Source: Sphingobacteriales bacterium (GTDB lineage Bacteria; Bacteroidota; Bacteroidia; Chitinophagales; Chitinophagaceae). From it: a stretch of 64,000 nucleotides of DNA. The stretch is taken from contig JACQDV010000096.1 in assembly GCA_016200915.1 (NCBI GenBank), forward strand, positions 1-64,000, given 5' to 3'. Below the pieces are notes generated by a model. It ran no database searches. It was not told the DNA's origin and saw only the letters and a list, made by a program, of their open reading frames with translations. Positions 62,952 to 64,000 of the stretch are shown piece after piece; the first letter of the stretch is position 1, and every line of letters begins with the position of its first letter. The position numbers and the translations under genes are program-made.

Positions 62952-64000
62952 TTATTTAATAAGCGTAAATGATGCTTCTTTAACATTATTGCTGGCTCCC
63001 CCGATAAATAATTTGAATTCACCCGGCTCATAAATCTTTTCAAGTTTATCATTAAAGAATTTCAAGTCTTCTGTAGTGATGGTGAAACTGATTTCTTTCA
63101 CCTCGCCTTTCTTTAGAAATACTTTTTGAAAGCCTTTTAATTCTTTCACCGGTCTTACTACACTGCCAAACAAATCCTGGATATATAATTGCACCGTTTC
63201 TTCACCATCATAATTGCCGGTATTTTTAACCGTAACTGTTGCGGTTAATTTTTCAGTTGGTTTGAAAGATGATTTGCTCAGTTTAATATCACTGTATTCA
63301 AAATTAGTATAACTTAAGCCGTAACCAAAAGCATACTTTGGATACAAAGACAGATCAATATAAGCAGAACGATAAAAGCGGTCATTATCATTTTGTGCCG
63401 GGCGACCGGTATTGTAATGATTATAATAAATAGGAATCTGTCCCTCGGTTAACGGAAAACTCATTGGCAATTTGCCAGAAGGATTATAATCTCCAAATAA
63501 AACATCAGCAACCGCATTGCCAGCTTCAGTGCCTAACCACCAGGTGTAAAGAATGGCAGGAACATTATCAGCAGTCCAGTTAAATATTAATGGTCTTCCA
63601 GCATTTATCATTACCACCACAGGTTTGCCGGTTGCCATCACTCCTTTAATTAAATCTTCCTGTACTCCGGGTAAATGAATATTGCTGCGACTTTTTGCTT
63701 CACCAGTCATATCTCTTGCTTCACCGACTTGTATTACTACTATATCAGCTTGTTTGGCTACCTCAACTGCTTCTGCAAAACCTGTAGTGACACTATCGTT
63801 GATATTGCACCCTTTTGCGTATAATAATTTTGTATCTGCACTTAGTTTTGATTTTATTCCATCATAAGTAGAAGTAATTCTTGATGAATCATCCGGCCAG
63901 TCATAACTCCAGAAACCAAGGTTATCGCTAACAGCTTTGATGAAAGGACCGATTAACGCAATTGTTTTTGTTTGTTTGGATAATGGCAATAAACCCACCC
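62952..64000 (-). CDS. GH3 beta-glucosidase (BglX-like), C-terminal part; N-terminus beyond window
   Basis: At least 348 residues; the frame is open to the right edge. Contains the GH3 C-terminal alpha/beta sandwich (TIALIGPF, VVIQVGEARDMTGEAKSRS, PVVVMINAGRPL, ILYTWWLGTEAGNAVADVLFG, GKLPMSFPLTEGQIP) and the fibronectin-III-like domain ending EPGEFKLFIGGAS. The catalytic nucleophile Asp lies outside the window. Removes terminal beta-linked glucose in the periplasm; adjacent PQQ dehydrogenase and GH30 make a beta-glucan utilisation set. Confidence 0.93.
   Translation of the reverse strand, partial: VGLLPLSKQTKTIALIGPFIKAVSDNLGFWSYDWPDDSSRITSTYDGIKSKLSADTKLLYAKGCNINDSVTTGFAEAVEVAKQADIVVIQVGEARDMTGEAKSRSNIHLPGVQEDLIKGVMATGKPVVVMINAGRPLIFNWTADNVPAILYTWWLGTEAGNAVADVLFGDYNPSGKLPMSFPLTEGQIPIYYNHYNTGRPAQNDNDRFYRSAYIDLSLYPKYAFGYGLSYTNFEYSDIKLSKSSFKPTEKLTATVTVKNTGNYDGEETVQLYIQDLFGSVVRPVKELKGFQKVFLKKGEVKEISFTITTEDLKFFNDKLEKIYEPGEFKLFIGGASNNVKEASFTLIK

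Overview
The window looks like a chromosome segment from an AT-rich Bacteroidota bacterium, most likely of the Chitinophagaceae type. The grounds are the gene families (DUF3857 transglutaminase-like proteins, a DUF2723 membrane protein, Wza/Wzc export proteins with the Wza C-terminal helix, a ThuA-PQQ-cytochrome fusion), promoters of the Bacteroidota form TTTG-N19..21-TAnnTTTG, and the near absence of Shine-Dalgarno sequences. The genus cannot be fixed from the sequence alone.

Layout. (1) 1-7.3 kb: the 3' end of an IS4-type transposase, then a minus-strand operon of three secreted proteins (a TPR plus roughly 30-copy MORN/YwqK-like repeat protein, an intact transglutaminase-like DUF3857 protein, and a DUF3857 paralogue that has lost its catalytic residues). 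(2) 7.4-17.1 kb: housekeeping genes, namely murB, a small beta-barrel protein, an AAA+ ATPase / small membrane protein / VWA-domain operon, a DUF2723 membrane protein, a DUF62 (SAM hydrolase-fold) protein and an SDR oxidoreductase. Arrays of 7-nt periodic repeats lie inside murB and on both sides of the DUF62 gene. (3) 17.2-18.0 kb: tRNA-Lys(UUU) with a textbook promoter and terminator, then a GDSL lipoprotein. (4) 18.3-54.8 kb: a very large exopolysaccharide locus. (5) 55.2-55.7 kb: gene debris (a frameshifted LytTR regulator and a possible beta-barrel tail). (6) 55.7-64 kb: an OmpA-like protein, an EF-G paralogue with an altered switch II, a coiled-coil protein, a GH30 glycosidase, a PQQ dehydrogenase-cytochrome c and the C-terminal part of a GH3 beta-glucosidase.

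The exopolysaccharide locus holds Wza- and Wzc-like export proteins, a Wzx-type flippase, a Wzy-like polymerase, several glycosyltransferases and an initiating-type sugar transferase. Its unusual feature is the amount of decoration chemistry: two asparagine-synthetase-type enzymes, two FemAB-like and two CelD-like acyl/aminoacyltransferases, four NodB-fold deacetylases, an ATP-grasp ligase, a formyltransferase, and a CDP-glucose pathway (rfbF, rfbG, a 3,5-epimerase) followed by a DegT aminotransferase and a PglD-like acyltransferase. The order glycosyltransferase - amidotransferase - FemAB - RHD-type deacetylase occurs twice, suggesting a modular, heavily amidated, acylated or aminoacylated surface polymer. 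A 1,101-residue periplasmic sugar-dehydrogenase/cytochrome fusion sits in the middle of this gene string.

The most unusual non-coding signal is the set of heptanucleotide-phased arrays (15193-15297, 16126-16251, and two in-frame arrays in murB). They share a strict 7-nt period but use different words. One can fold into a hairpin of about 26 bp that abuts the DUF62 stop codon, and the murB arrays are read as 7-residue peptide repeats.
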